From contig JAJNNX010000029.1 of assembly GCA_023159155.1 (NCBI GenBank), forward strand, positions 248,001 through 312,000: a DNA stretch of 64,000 bases, in the 5' to 3' direction. This DNA comes from Ustulina deusta. Its lineage: Eukaryota > Ascomycota > Sordariomycetes > Xylariales > Xylariaceae. The notes beneath the pieces were generated by a model. It did not search any database. It saw only the letters and a list, made by a program, of their open reading frames with translations, and was not told the DNA's origin. Of the stretch, positions 35,202-45,931 are shown one piece after another. The position numbers were made by a program, and so were the translations under genes. How positions within the stretch are numbered: the first letter of the stretch is position 1; every line of letters begins with the position of its first letter.

Positions 35202-35843
35202 ATGCTGCCCAAAATCCTCTGCCTGCATGGCAGCGGCACGAGCGCCGCCATCTTCCAAATCCAAGCCATCAGGCTTAGTCGCATTCTAAAGCCTCACTTC
35301 GAGCTTGTATTCGTCGACGGATTCATCGATACTGGGCCGGGTCCAGGAGTTCTCCCTTTCTTCGAAGGGATGGAGCCGTATAAACGATGGCTCACGGACA
35401 CAGTCGGTCATGAGGAGAGACCGTGGTCGGACCTGGGGCGGCTCGTCGAGGTGTTCAACCGCAAGGGACCCTTCGTCGGCATTATCGCATTTTCTCAGGG
35501 CGCGAAGGCGGCGACACACCTCATCCGCTGGCTCGAACAGCGAGGAGAACAGCTCGACTTCGCGGCACTATTTGGGGGCACCGTACCCTTCCGACTCAAG
35601 GTCGGCACGGAAGAGTGGCCAGAGCTTACCAAGCCGACCATCAGCACGCGGAGTATACATGTCATTGGCGACGACGACCCATGGCGCTCTGAGAGCGAGG
35701 CTCTAATGGATCATTACGACAAGCCAACGCGGTCGCTTATTCGTTTCAAAGGTGGTCATCATATGCCCGTGGACCCCGACATCAACGACAGGTTGGCGAA
35801 ACTCATCATTGCGTGCCATGCGGAGGGTGGCGACTACCCCTGA
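35202..35843 (+). CDS. FSH-family serine hydrolase
   Basis: A single exon encodes 213 residues. It starts with LPKILCLHGSGTSAAIFQIQ (strand 1 and HG oxyanion motif typical of FSH1), continues with FVDG and PYKRW, the nucleophile elbow GIIAFSQGAKAA (S98), the acid HVIGDDDPW (D158/D159) and the His in FKGGHHMP (H186/H187). Length and motif spacing fit the Ser_hydrolase FSH family (PF03959), which includes yeast Fsh1-3, DHFR-adjacent hydrolases and the LovG-type thioesterases of polyketide clusters. There is no signal peptide, so it is probably cytosolic. No polyketide synthase is near, so a metabolic-cluster role is not supported here. Confidence 0.88.
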   Translation: MLPKILCLHGSGTSAAIFQIQAIRLSRILKPHFELVFVDGFIDTGPGPGVLPFFEGMEPYKRWLTDTVGHEERPWSDLGRLVEVFNRKGPFVGIIAFSQGAKAATHLIRWLEQRGEQLDFAALFGGTVPFRLKVGTEEWPELTKPTISTRSIHVIGDDDPWRSESEALMDHYDKPTRSLIRFKGGHHMPVDPDINDRLAKLIIACHAEGGDYP

Positions 35844-37273
35844 TGCAATCCACGCTGTTTTTGATTTCTACTACCACACGGTTGTAGAGCTCAACAGTTA
35901 TGAGATGACGAATCATAGACCGGCCGTCCCTGGCATCGAGACGTTATGCAAGGAGCATTATTTATGTTTTTAAGATTTATTTTCAAAGAATCTAGAATAG
36001 TTTAGATCTAGATTTCAATTCTCAAGCTTGAGCCCTATTATTGACATTGACTCCTCCATGTTTGATATCACCATCCATTTGCAAGGAAAGCTCACATCTG
36101 CGCAAATTTCTATTCAGAATCGATCATACCAACTCTAGGTGCCACTTTCTAGACGTCTCATGGGAATATCGAACAGAAAGTAACGGTGAAAAAAAAGGTA
36201 GGGTGATTTGTAACGATAGGCTGCTACGTCGAGACAAAGATCCCCTTCACGTAAACATCGTTGCTGCCGCTAATGTACCGTATTGCCAACTTGGCGATAA
36301 CGGTGTCGTTTTTCCGTCAGACATATGGTACCGTCGAGAGGCAAGGGATAGGATGGGTGACGCTGTCGACCTGGTGAACTCTTAGAAGCGAGGGTCTTGG
36401 CTCGTAATTTGATGTCCGATCAATAATCCGGTATCTAGTTAGGGGTTTAAAGGCCCAACTCGTTGCTGAGAACCGAAGGACCTAAAGCCCAAGTGAAATA
36501 GGTATATATAGGTATATGACCTGGTCTTCGGGCTTAGGTTCTATATAGTTCCGTAATAACACCTATCTCTTAATATGGTACGGATGAATTCCCTGTGGTA
36601 CCGGCTGAGTATCTGGATGGGGACCCCGCCCCTCCTTTAAGGTCCTACTGTTTGTGAACAGATTACTATATCCTGGAGAGATTACATTTGAGTTACGCGC
36701 CAAGGAGCAGAAGTTCAAGGCATAGCGAGCTTTTCGTAGGCTTTTGACAGTAGCATCTAGGAACATATACGCTAGTCACGCACGAGATTGGCCCAAGAAG
36801 ATATTTCCGTCACAAGTGTATGAGTCATTGAGAGAGATTCGAATTGTATTTGATGGTTAATCGAAGCAGCCAGAATCCGAATCCGAGCGACTGTCAAAGT
36901 CCAGACTACGCTCCACAGTGCAAAACATAGGTATCTAGGTGCTACCTATCCTCGAATGTCGATCATTTTCTAAATTTGGCCGTTGAATTATCGCCCTTCA
37001 GGAGCTGAGCCCCATAATTTGATCAGATAAGTGTTCAAATATGAGTCAGAGGCAAGGCGCTTACCGACTGGGGCATCTCCTTGTCTTATCAATCAGATCT
37101 AATCAGATTCTCTGTTGCCTAGTACCCTTGATCTCGCGGATAAACTAAATGTGACCGATATCGCCGAATGCGAGTACGAACAGGGCTAACGATTGGGATA
37201 TATATCTAGACGTAATTCAGCGAGGACTTCAATGCTAAATCTCAGGAAACACGATCAAACACATCTCAGAAAG
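35844..37273. other. Intergenic DNA
   Basis: A 114-codon frame at 36041-36385 has no recognisable pattern and is not called. GGTATATATAGGTATA near 36500 is another of the TAGGTA-like units. Confidence 0.4.
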
Positions 37274-38153
37274 ATGCCAGAAATGGATTTTATGACGACG
37301 GCCCTTGGTGGCGCTTTTCGCTCCGAGCGAGTCATATATCGAGCGATTGAAGACAATGAAGCTGATAGGACCTTTCTATTCACGCAGCTGCAATTAGATC
37401 CAGTCACCAGCTCCTTGGGAGACCCGACAATTCACCGTCCTAAAAATAGAAAGGAGAGCGATCGGCGGGTTGACACCCTCATTGAGAACCCACTCTTATC
37501 GGTCATGATCTGTCTGCCAGGCGACAGCTCGAACGCGGTCGTGCCCATCGGCTACATATCTATCAAGGAGCTTCCCATGTACCAGCGACGAGCAACACTC
37601 AGTATCCAGATTGCGCCGGCACATCAGGTCAGTGAGAATGTGCTACCACGAGTAGCGAATCTGCCATTATCGAGGCCATCAGCCGAGTTGCAGATTCATT
37701 TTGTCATTTCGTGTTTTGAAATATCAATGTGTTCTACAATGCTGACTTTTATTTGGGGGTGTGAAACAGAACAAGGGTTATGGTTCCGAGGTGATCAACT
37801 GGGCGATGGACTGGTCTTTCAAATGGGGAGGACTTCACAGCCTGGCATTAGGCGCATCCCTCTACAACGAGAGGGCTGTGGCCGTGTACAGAAAAGCTGG
37901 ATTCAGACAGGAAGGCGTCAGCAAGGAGGCCGTTTACCGGAACAGGAAGTGGTGGGATACGGTGCAAATGGCGATTCTAGAGCACGAGGTAAGTAATCAC
38001 TGTTCAAGTCTCTTGCTTCCTGATGTACAGAATTCAGAGAATATCATGTGCCCCCAAACCCCTTACAGGCATTGGTTCGCTTGACCATTACTGACCCCAG
38101 TTTCATAGTGGGAGGCTTTGAGAGGTATCAATAATTCACCCAAGGATTCGTAA
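37274..38153 (+). CDS. GNAT-family N-acetyltransferase
   Basis: Three exons (37274-37627, 37770-37988, 38109-38153) join in frame to 205 residues. ATG 37274 is preferred for its A at -3; ATGs at 37232 and 37292 are alternatives. The first splice produces IQIAPAHQNKGYGSEVINWAMDW, the acetyl-CoA pyrophosphate-binding motif A (Q-x-x-G-x-G as Q-N-K-G-Y-G). Motif B follows: GLHSLALGASLYNERAVAVYRKAGFRQEG. The C-terminal NRKWWDTVQMAILEHEWEA is typical of RimJ/RimL-like acetyltransferases acting on small molecules or N-termini. The last exon adds only 14 residues. Substrate unknown. Confidence 0.85.
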
Positions 38154-39543
38154 TCGGATAAATGATTCAAGATTCCAGCGATTCGGATCTGGAGCATTAG
38201 ATGAGAAATGGATTTGTTGTAATGAGTTATATAATATGTCCATTTATCGCGACTGGAAGAAGCGGATTTAAGCTGTGACAGACATCCCTACTGGCATAGA
38301 TGATATCACTGACGTTGTAATTCTTTATAAGGGCCAAGGTAAGTCCAGGAACCAATACATAACTCGCAATTTAAAAAGGAATAAATGAAATCTTTGACCA
38401 AAATTTTCATCTTTTCGTCCCTGTTTCTACTAGCTGTAAACACACGAGTCTCGGTCAGCTCATAGATTCGCGTGAACCATTTCTTCATCGATTATAGGGC
38501 TGTTTGATAATATGTGTGCTAACCAGCCAACTTGGCCACGTTAAGTGCTTATTCACAAGTGAGCCCGACTGCAAGATTCACAAGTCTGCTAGTTGGAACA
38601 TGCAAACTACCGGATTGTTACTGCATAATCGCCTCTATTTTAGAAGAAAAAAATTAAGTTCCTTTGTTCTTCGAAACTAGGAGCTCTTCATGGAAAAGTT
38701 TAATTTTAGCGAAGTTAAGTGCGGTTTACTCTATATGCTTCTACAAAGCTCGCCTTTCCCCCTTAACCCAATGGAATACGCAGTCCGAATTACACAGTTA
38801 ATCAATGGGAAATATCTCAAGATGAAGTTAGGATGGGTAAATCTAATTTTAAATAACCCCGTATAATCGAAAAAGGTAGACAGGCCCGCTATACGCAGAA
38901 AACCAAATTTATATCTCAATATGAGAGAACGGGCTCACAAAACCCTTAGGTTAAGAAAGAGTTTTGTATACTGATTAGTAATCATTATCCTCATGAATAT
39001 AACTCCATTTCAGTTGTATTATCGCATATTAGTGAGAGCCAGTTCGTATAAATTCGACATCTAAGAGGAAGAGTTTAAGCAGGCTCACACCATCGGTTCA
39101 TCTTTACTCTGTTGCCTTCATAGATCATCTTTCCATTACCCTTTTAGATTGTTTGAACTATATATCTTAGAAATTGAGTGGATTTATAATACCCCGAGAG
39201 CATCCGATATGGTATTTTCATGGTCGGTAATCGTTATCATCAGACTAGCTCATATTTCCGAATTCAGCATCCAACCTTAATAGAATCTACGTAACCCCCT
39301 TTTGTTACTTGTCTGGTTTGCTGTACGGTATGTGCAACTCTCCCAATTACTGATTTTGGTTGTACCCCAGTCATCCGAAGCTGGAGTCCAATTGCACTCT
39401 TCATAGATGAGGCCGAAATCTACGTTCCAACCGGCTATAAAGATGCATATCAATACTTGGTTCTATCATGACGGTCTATAAAGATAGAGCTCACAGTTCA
39501 ATGTGTACAGACAAACCCAAGAAAAAAAAAACAGATGGAAGGA
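38154..39543. other. Intergenic DNA
   Basis: Moderately AT-rich, stop-dense; no gene supported. Confidence 0.4.
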
Positions 39544-40417
39544 CTAAATCAAGTGTAGAATCTGCTTACCCGAGCTGACACCACCGTCTACCGTTTCAGC
39601 AAAGATGTCGAAGTCGAATTTGAGGGCATGGCTGTACCGCCCTAGGAAACACGGCGTGAACTACAAAAAGTTTCGGTCAGTATCTCCTCACACGACCCGA
39701 AACTCGGCTTGAGTCCAACATTATGTTGGACACGGAACTGTAATTCAGGATATGGCCAGCACCTAAGACTATGCAGAGATGCTTACGGTTGGATTGGGAT
39801 TATTAGCCGTGAATTTGAATTCGCCACTATAGGGTTCATCCACACCAATAGCCGGATTAACCACCAAATTAACCTATAATATTTCCCAATTGGAGTCAGC
39901 TGAAAGAGTCTAATCTTCATCAAACCATCCCCAGAGGGGAGAGGAGATCTTTGATGTGCAGACTCACCAGGTTAGATGAATACAGGTCTTTCCCTATCGG
40001 ATAGTGAACGGGGCTAGTCTCGTTTGAGACTTCAATGTTCAGGTCGACCTTTCCCCTCAAGTTGTTGAAATTGTCGCCCTTGTCCAGAGTGAGGTTGTTG
40101 TTAGACCAAGTCACATTGGCGATAGCAAAGCGAGTCTGTCTATTACCGGCGCCAAAATCCGGCTCGCTGAACTCAACTGTCGTTAAACAATACATGATCG
40201 AGTAGCTTGGAGGAAACCCGTGAGATGGCGTGTCGACGTAGAGATGGAGATCCGGGAACTTGGCATGCATGACACTCATGTCCTCCTCAAAGGTGACGCT
40301 AACACCACCGACGGCATTGCAGCTGTAAGGCGTTTGCGACCGGACTGCAGCGGCGTTAACCGCAGCGCTCACGCAGCTCGCGCCGGAGAGCATGGCGAGC
40401 AGGGGAGTGATTCTCAT
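39544..40417 (-). CDS. Small secreted protein of unknown function
   Basis: Three exons (40417-39968, 39873-39787, 39660-39544) join in frame to 217 residues. The N-terminus MRITPLLAMLSGASCVSAAVNA is a clear signal peptide. The mature part is beta-rich looking (FPDLHLYVDTPSHGFPPSYSIMYC, TRFAIANVTWSNNNLTLDKGDNF, VDLNIEVSNETSPV), has N-glycosylation sequons, and ends with FTPCFLGRYSHALKFDFDIFAETVDGG. Three Cys remain after the signal peptide. It may be distantly like DUF4360-type secreted proteins, but I am not certain. A secreted role, possibly effector-like, is inference from the signal peptide and size. The final exon may instead splice at GTAAGC after the SSG triplet. Confidence 0.65.
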
Positions 40418-41262
40418 ATTGTCGCTGGCTTCCGGGTGTTAATTTGCCGAGGGGTGTTGTAATTATTAATTCAGACAGTTGCTACGAGGGAATGTCTTCA
40501 CAATTTACAATTCAAGAGAAAACGAAGGATATAAATATCCAACGTGTATTACTGTAATCTCGTGTTTTTTAAGCGGGCCCTGCCTCATCACGATCTACAA
40601 TCTGACGATCGGCAGTCATCAATTCCGCTTTCATTTACCCGACTCATACTTAAGGTAAGGTGGAACAATCGCACCCGCTCCCATGTACCAGTGCGGCACC
40701 TAGCTAGATAGTGGGCACACAAATTTATGAATTTTATCTAGCTTCGACTCGATTTGCCAGGGTAACATGGGACCATAAGCTCAGCCAGTTTCTGACTCTT
40801 AACATGCCCTTTTCTCTGCACCATTCTCACGTGGCATGTTGTATTTTATGGGCATTTTTCTCGTATCGCGGGTTTATGCCGGAATTAGTCCGGGTAGTAA
40901 GGTCGATGCAATGCGAGCGGATACACCCAGCAGGCCTCCAAATTCGGACGTGTGGCAATTATACGTTGTACTGCAGCAAGGTAGGTGGCTAGATTTAGCA
41001 AAAAACCCGCGGCTTTTATTCTCAAGAGGTTCTTCTATTCAGAACTGTAGTGTCACGTGACTTCGATTACATCTTGGACTGCAACGACGATTCCCCTCCT
41101 TCCAGTTACCTTCATCACTTTAGTCAGCTCAGATAGGTCCTCGCCGTCCATTCCGGCCTTACAGCCGCCTTTGTATTTGTGTCTGCGATTACCCGTATCT
41201 GAGTGTGCTGAGGTTCCTACAGTACCTACTCAAGGGTCTGTCTGACATTGCTACTCCTCGGC
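40418..41262. other. Intergenic DNA between divergent genes
   Basis: Promoter space for the secreted-protein gene (leftward) and the methyltransferase gene (rightward). Frames at 40711 and 40836 lack pattern. A GTCACGTGAC palindrome lies at 41051-41060, the E-box type bound by bHLH factors. Confidence 0.4.
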
Positions 41263-42198
41263 ATGCCCGCGAAGAGCCAGATGACAGGCGGAGCCGCAGA
41301 GCTAGGGTTCGCCATGCGAGATGGGGTCGATTGGTCCGAATATATTTCATACCGGCCTATCTACGGAGAGTCTTTCTTCAGGCGCATCTATGAATACCAT
41401 GCTCAAAAGCCCGGAGCATCTTGGTCAATTGCTCATGATGTTGGGGCTGGTCACGGAATAGTATCTTCGACTCTTGCCAACATTTTCGACCGCGTTGTCG
41501 TTTCGGACCCTGACGAAGGGCACAGCAAAATCGCTCGTCAGCTTCTTGTAGAAAAGTCTGGAAGACCCGAGTCCAAATTTGTTTTTTTGCAAGAAAGCGC
41601 TGAGGCGAGCTCGGTAGAGGCCGGAACTGTGGATCTGATTACCGCGTGTGAATGCATGCACTGGACGAACACAGTCGAAGCCGTCGACGAATTCGCAAGA
41701 CAGCTCAAGCCTGGCGGGACCTTGGTAATGGCCTGTTATACGCGGCCGTTGATCTTGGGCAACGAGCGCGCCCAGGCAATCTGGGAGGAGATTTTTGAGG
41801 CATTCGTGAAGAGGAAGAACATGGGGCGCGTGTTTGAACGGGCAACCCAGATCTGTAGCGTCGGGTATGATTCAATTGCTATCCCTCTAGCGCAATGGGA
41901 AATCATTAGACGGGTTTACATTAACGCTAGCAAAGGGATCGCAAGTTTTAAGCTGGGTGATTATACAGACGTAGATCGGGTGGGGAGTAATGAGGAGCGT
42001 ATTTGGATATACGGTGATCCCGACTGGTCCGACGAGCAACGAGTTGATTGGTTGAAGAAATATATTGCTACTTGGGTTCCTCCTATTCCCGAATCGGAAG
42101 TTCAAGATCTTTGGGATGAGCTAGAGCGGATCATGGCCGGTGCCAAATTTCGAATGGAGACACCATTAGTGATGGTGTTCGCGACTAAAAGAGCGTGA
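41263..42198 (+). CDS. Class I SAM-dependent methyltransferase (Methyltransf_11-like)
   Basis: A single exon encodes 311 residues from the first ATG (41263). The early block YISYRPIYGESFFRRIYEYH is typical of the yeast Tmt1/CrgA-like fungal group. Motif I is AHDVGAGHGIVSSTLA (SAM glycine loop), motif II DRVVVSDPDEGHSKIA with the ribose-binding Asp, then SAEASSVEAGTVDLITACECMHWTN (motif IV region) and FARQLKPGGTLVMACY (post-motif). The C-terminal third, ending TPLVMVFATKRA, is characteristic of the group. It methylates a small carboxylate or a metabolite; the substrate cannot be told. No intron; intact. Confidence 0.88.
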   Translation: MPAKSQMTGGAAELGFAMRDGVDWSEYISYRPIYGESFFRRIYEYHAQKPGASWSIAHDVGAGHGIVSSTLANIFDRVVVSDPDEGHSKIARQLLVEKSGRPESKFVFLQESAEASSVEAGTVDLITACECMHWTNTVEAVDEFARQLKPGGTLVMACYTRPLILGNERAQAIWEEIFEAFVKRKNMGRVFERATQICSVGYDSIAIPLAQWEIIRRVYINASKGIASFKLGDYTDVDRVGSNEERIWIYGDPDWSDEQRVDWLKKYIATWVPPIPESEVQDLWDELERIMAGAKFRMETPLVMVFATKRA

Positions 42199-43089
42199 GG
42201 CACTTAGTCAGCCAGAAGTCTCACCATTCAATGCTACCATTCTACGAGTCATTCTTCTGTTCGAACTTTTCTTAATCATGCTCGAGTACAGGGGCGCCGG
42301 GAAGTTGAGTGAATTCTAGTTGAGTTAGACATCACTGGACGGTTGACGGGAGTCTTGGTTTCATGTAAAGACAGCAAGATTTAAATTGGTACTAGTCTGT
42401 AACTAGAGAGTGCTGTCACTATGTCTATCATGATCTATCATACAATATATTGGGCCCGAAATACATACCAATCACCGCTCCTATGCTTGGTCTTGACCAC
42501 TGTCCCATCTAGGGATATCTTAGCAATGAAATCGTCTCCTGTAATATTAGTGTTACGCTGTTTGGTTGTTTCCTCTAAAGCGAAACCGAAACAACGAAAT
42601 ATACACGCGATGATGCCATACATCTCTGCCGGTTCAAGGCTATGATGCACTAGTGTAGGCTGTTGACTTAATCGGGTACAGTCATACAATGCTTGGTAAG
42701 AGGGGATAGAAACTCATTCTCCCGAAACAGTTCCAACTTACCCAATCGAAATTTAGGCGGGTACGCGTAATTTCTGCCTGATTTTGAATACTTGATAACC
42801 AGCGTTCTAGTCAAAATGCCACCACGTCATCGAAGACACCGTAGTCTAGGAGAACATCTCGAAAGCATTCCAATAATAGTTCTCCGTTGGCTGAAACCCT
42901 GGTCACATTAGAAACGGAACAACATACAATGTAAATATTTAAATCATTTAACACCATGGTTGTATTTCAGCTCCGAATCCCCCTTGTCGGTACTCGCACT
43001 TTGGTTACCTGGACTCTGAAAGAAAAATGACGTGCCCAGTTATAATTGCTCTCGCTTGACCCTGGTTCTCTACCAGTTAACCCTAATTA
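42199..43089. other. Intergenic DNA
   Basis: 3' space between the methyltransferase gene and the convergent membrane-protein pseudogene. Short frames only. Confidence 0.4.
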
Positions 43090-45931
43090 TCACTGCTGAA
43101 TGTTTTTGGATTTCTCAACGCTCTCCACAATGTCAATCCTGCCGCTATCCATTTTCCTCAGTGTTACAAACACATCACCTTTTTCTCCTTTCAGTTCTTT
43201 TACTAGTGCGTCATCACACATATCGTTGCCCCTTCTAACTGCCGCTTCCAATTCGGGTCCGGTTAGCTGGGACACTGCATGCCATGCATTTCCTTGTCGT
43301 GAGTAACGCGTTAGCCTCACGTATCGATATGTTGTCAGGGCTACACACAGAAGGTGTAATGCGAGAAGACTCGCAACGGAAATCAGGCCCTTGCATCCGT
43401 TCTCGTGACAGGCCCCTGCCACTTGAACGGTCTTGATAAATGCGATATGCACCTCTTCTGTTCCATTGAAGGCTTTAAGAAAGTATTGATGAAATGTATT
43501 CCCAACTGATGTCGTATAGGCCTGCAAAGCGTCGGCGGCCCTGCCAGTCTCGCCAATAGTGTCCTGAATAATTGCGGCCAGTTCTGGATGCTGGCCTAAT
43601 CCCTCGAATTCGCAAAGTGAACAAGCTTGAAATGTCGCATTTGGCGTATCGTATCCTGCTAAGGCTCTGTAGATCGCCTCCTCAAATTGGCTCCCGCCAA
43701 GTTCTGCCAGCGTCTGGTTAGGCTGTTCGCTATCCTCATCGTAGGGCTCCCACGGAGAAAGGTTGTCTGGGGCTTTGATATGCGTGATCGTGAGAATACC
43801 CCGGTCTGCTGGCGTTGCGGGATCTTCACTGGCACCGAGATACTTTCGAACTTCGGATGAGTTACCGAATCCTGTCGCGGACCAATTCCCGACGGGTTCC
43901 ACTAAGTTTCCAGTGGCGGTCATGTCGACAGACGTCAAATTGGCGTGAATAGATGAGAAGCAGAGCGTCACATTAATGAATCGATTATCCTGTATTTCGT
44001 AGCTGCTCCATTCTCCGATAGCGGTTCTGGGAGCATTGTCCAAGGATCGAGATTCCCGTGACGTTTGCCAATCGCTGGTGTACATGTTCGTGGAGAACAA
44101 GAGGTAAACCAAAGACTGATTTGACCAAGGTTCAGTTCCCAAGTCCCAGCCCAAACTATAGTTCCCGTGCCAATAACCACCTCCAATAACGTCAGCTGTA
44201 CAGAGTGAACTTTCCCAGCCGGGATTAAAATCGCTGTAGGCAGCAGCAAGACTGCAATTGAACTCGGCCATCAAACACTCTTCCGAGTTACATAGATTCT
44301 CTACCGAACGGGCTTCTCGAAGACTTTCGCCGTAATGCAGGGTTCCCGTTATCTGACCAACGTCGACCGGGTATGATGCCCTTCCTGATGAATATCCGCG
44401 ATAGGAGGAAGATTGTATGTTGGCACGCATGCAAGCGATACTGGAGGATAAGGCGATCGCATTTCCACTATACGAGTAAATAGCTGTCCTGTTATTCGGG
44501 TCTCTTAAAGGTGGGAATGCTCTTGTTTTAGGTCCAGTAGCACTAAAGCCATTGTGATCAGGCTCTGAGCTAGCGTTAGATGGATTGATTGATTGATTGA
44601 TTGATTGATTATGTTTAACGTCGGTACGGGGTGCCGTAGCACCACATCGTAAACCTCCCTAGGGGTATTAGAACGTGGCAAGCTCTATCTAGTTCTATTA
44701 CAGTGGGATATATTATTACAGGGGTTCCATATCAGATATATCTTCCTTCCATAGTATTAGGTATGATGCCAGATCGTGCCTTCGTGGGCTCAACATATCG
44801 TTGCTCGTGGTCACTACGTTCTGATCCTCCAAGCTGAAGGTTGGGTGTCCTTCTGTCGGGTTGCTGGGTTCGTTCAGCGTTGTCTATAGGTTCGGGCTTC
44901 TGCCTTTGCCTTATGTTGGTTTTTGTCAGGGGGCCTGCCGGGGCAGGCGGTTGTGCGGTGCCACTTTTGCGGCTGTTTAGCTCTCCGAAAACGGCATTTA
45001 TTGGCGGGTGTGTGGTGATGTCTATGACGTGTAGGGAGTAATCACCATTCCCGGCAACGTAATCATTGACCGGGAATGGCCCTATGTTTGCTGCTATCGA
45101 AATCTCGCGGAAGTCAGAGAAGAGAATCGTCGACGAAAATTGTAGCGCCAAGGAGCTGATTGCGAGATGAGCGACTAACGCTGCCTCTATGGAGATCATC
45201 TGAGATGATGGCCTCAGAACCAGTCGCGTGAGCTTGAGTGGGCCATCATTAATTGCTCTGATAATTGAGAATTGAGCCGCATCGAACTTTGGTACGCGGT
45301 GCTTCTCGAGGAAGAGTGCAGCGAGCATGGCGGTGCATACTGTTGCCTGAGAAGCTACCGCGATACGAATGAGGAGTGAGGCTAGTGTTGTAGCTTGCGC
45401 TGTCCATCCGCGAAGAACAATGAGGCGCCATAGTTGAGGCGCGTTCACTGCTTTCGGCGACGAACCCTGCCCAGTCCACAAGAAAATGAGGAAGCATATG
45501 CTGGCAATTGAAGCTAGCGTTCCGCCAATGAGGGCGAGTATACCAGAATTCCCAATAGATTCTTTTATTGCGAGCCTGTTTCTTAACTGTGGTGTTATCT
45601 CACTTTGGGAAACTTGCGATGGCGCTGTGTTGTTCGTGGAATCATAAGATACTGACTCATCATGGGATACTTCTGCAGCAGTCGCCGTTTGAGACTGGGT
45701 ATCTGTATTTTGAATCGTATCCTCTAGCAGCGTAGTACTCGGTAGTCTAATTGAAGAGGCGTATGCTGCAGACACCTGAGCATGAGACCCTTGGCCGGTA
45801 GGCTCTTCAGTGATAGGCTCGTCAGTGATGGGCTCGTGAGGTGTGGGTGGGCTGAATGTGCTGTTCGTTACTGCAGCTACATAGGCGCCTGGATGAGGCG
45901 TAGCCGCAGTGTTCTCTTGCTGTACTAGATC
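43090..45931 (-). pseudogene. Large fungal membrane protein gene split by a LINE-like insertion
   Basis: Two minus-strand open segments belong together. The 5' part (45931 to about 44975) encodes a Pro/Ser-rich N-terminus, then three hydrophobic segments (ILALIGGTLASIASICFLIF, an Ala/Leu/Thr-rich one, and AALVAHLAISSLALQF) and a FSDF block. The 3' part (about 44582 to 43090) encodes a Cys- and Asn-rich extracellular-like region with many sequons, a membrane segment (LISVASLLALHLLCVALTTY) and a charged tail. This order is common in uncharacterised fungal membrane proteins. Between them lies about 390 bases of 3' LINE sequence. Removing it with one AAC leaves the reading frame continuous, so the gene was probably intact recently. 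The first exon is unresolved: an acceptor lies at 45932-45933. Confidence 0.7.
44583..44974 (-). mobile_element. 5'-truncated non-LTR retrotransposon (LINE) 3' end with (AATC)7 tail
   Basis: On the minus strand the insert begins about 44974, carries a short coding tail (PAPAGPLTK... to EGRYI, stop at 44732), an untranslated end, and terminates in seven perfect AATC units (44583-44610, GATT on plus). A simple-repeat tail and 5' truncation are the hallmarks of LINE integration. AAC is found at both junctions (host GAGCTAAAC and CTAACGC) and may be the short target duplication. It lies in the same orientation as the host gene. Family (Tad-like or other) cannot be set from so short a piece. It shows little RIP: G and C are well preserved. 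Confidence 0.65.

Noticed and set aside
35202..35843. Reading the FSH hydrolase as part of a polyketide cluster
   Set aside because: No synthase or tailoring oxygenase was found in the window; FSH hydrolases also occur alone.
36041..36385. 114-codon frame
   Set aside because: No pattern, poor codon bias, no promoter or splice context.
44841..45041. Plus-strand 66-codon frame with hydrophobic stretch
   Set aside because: Antisense to the LINE piece and host gene; no independent support.
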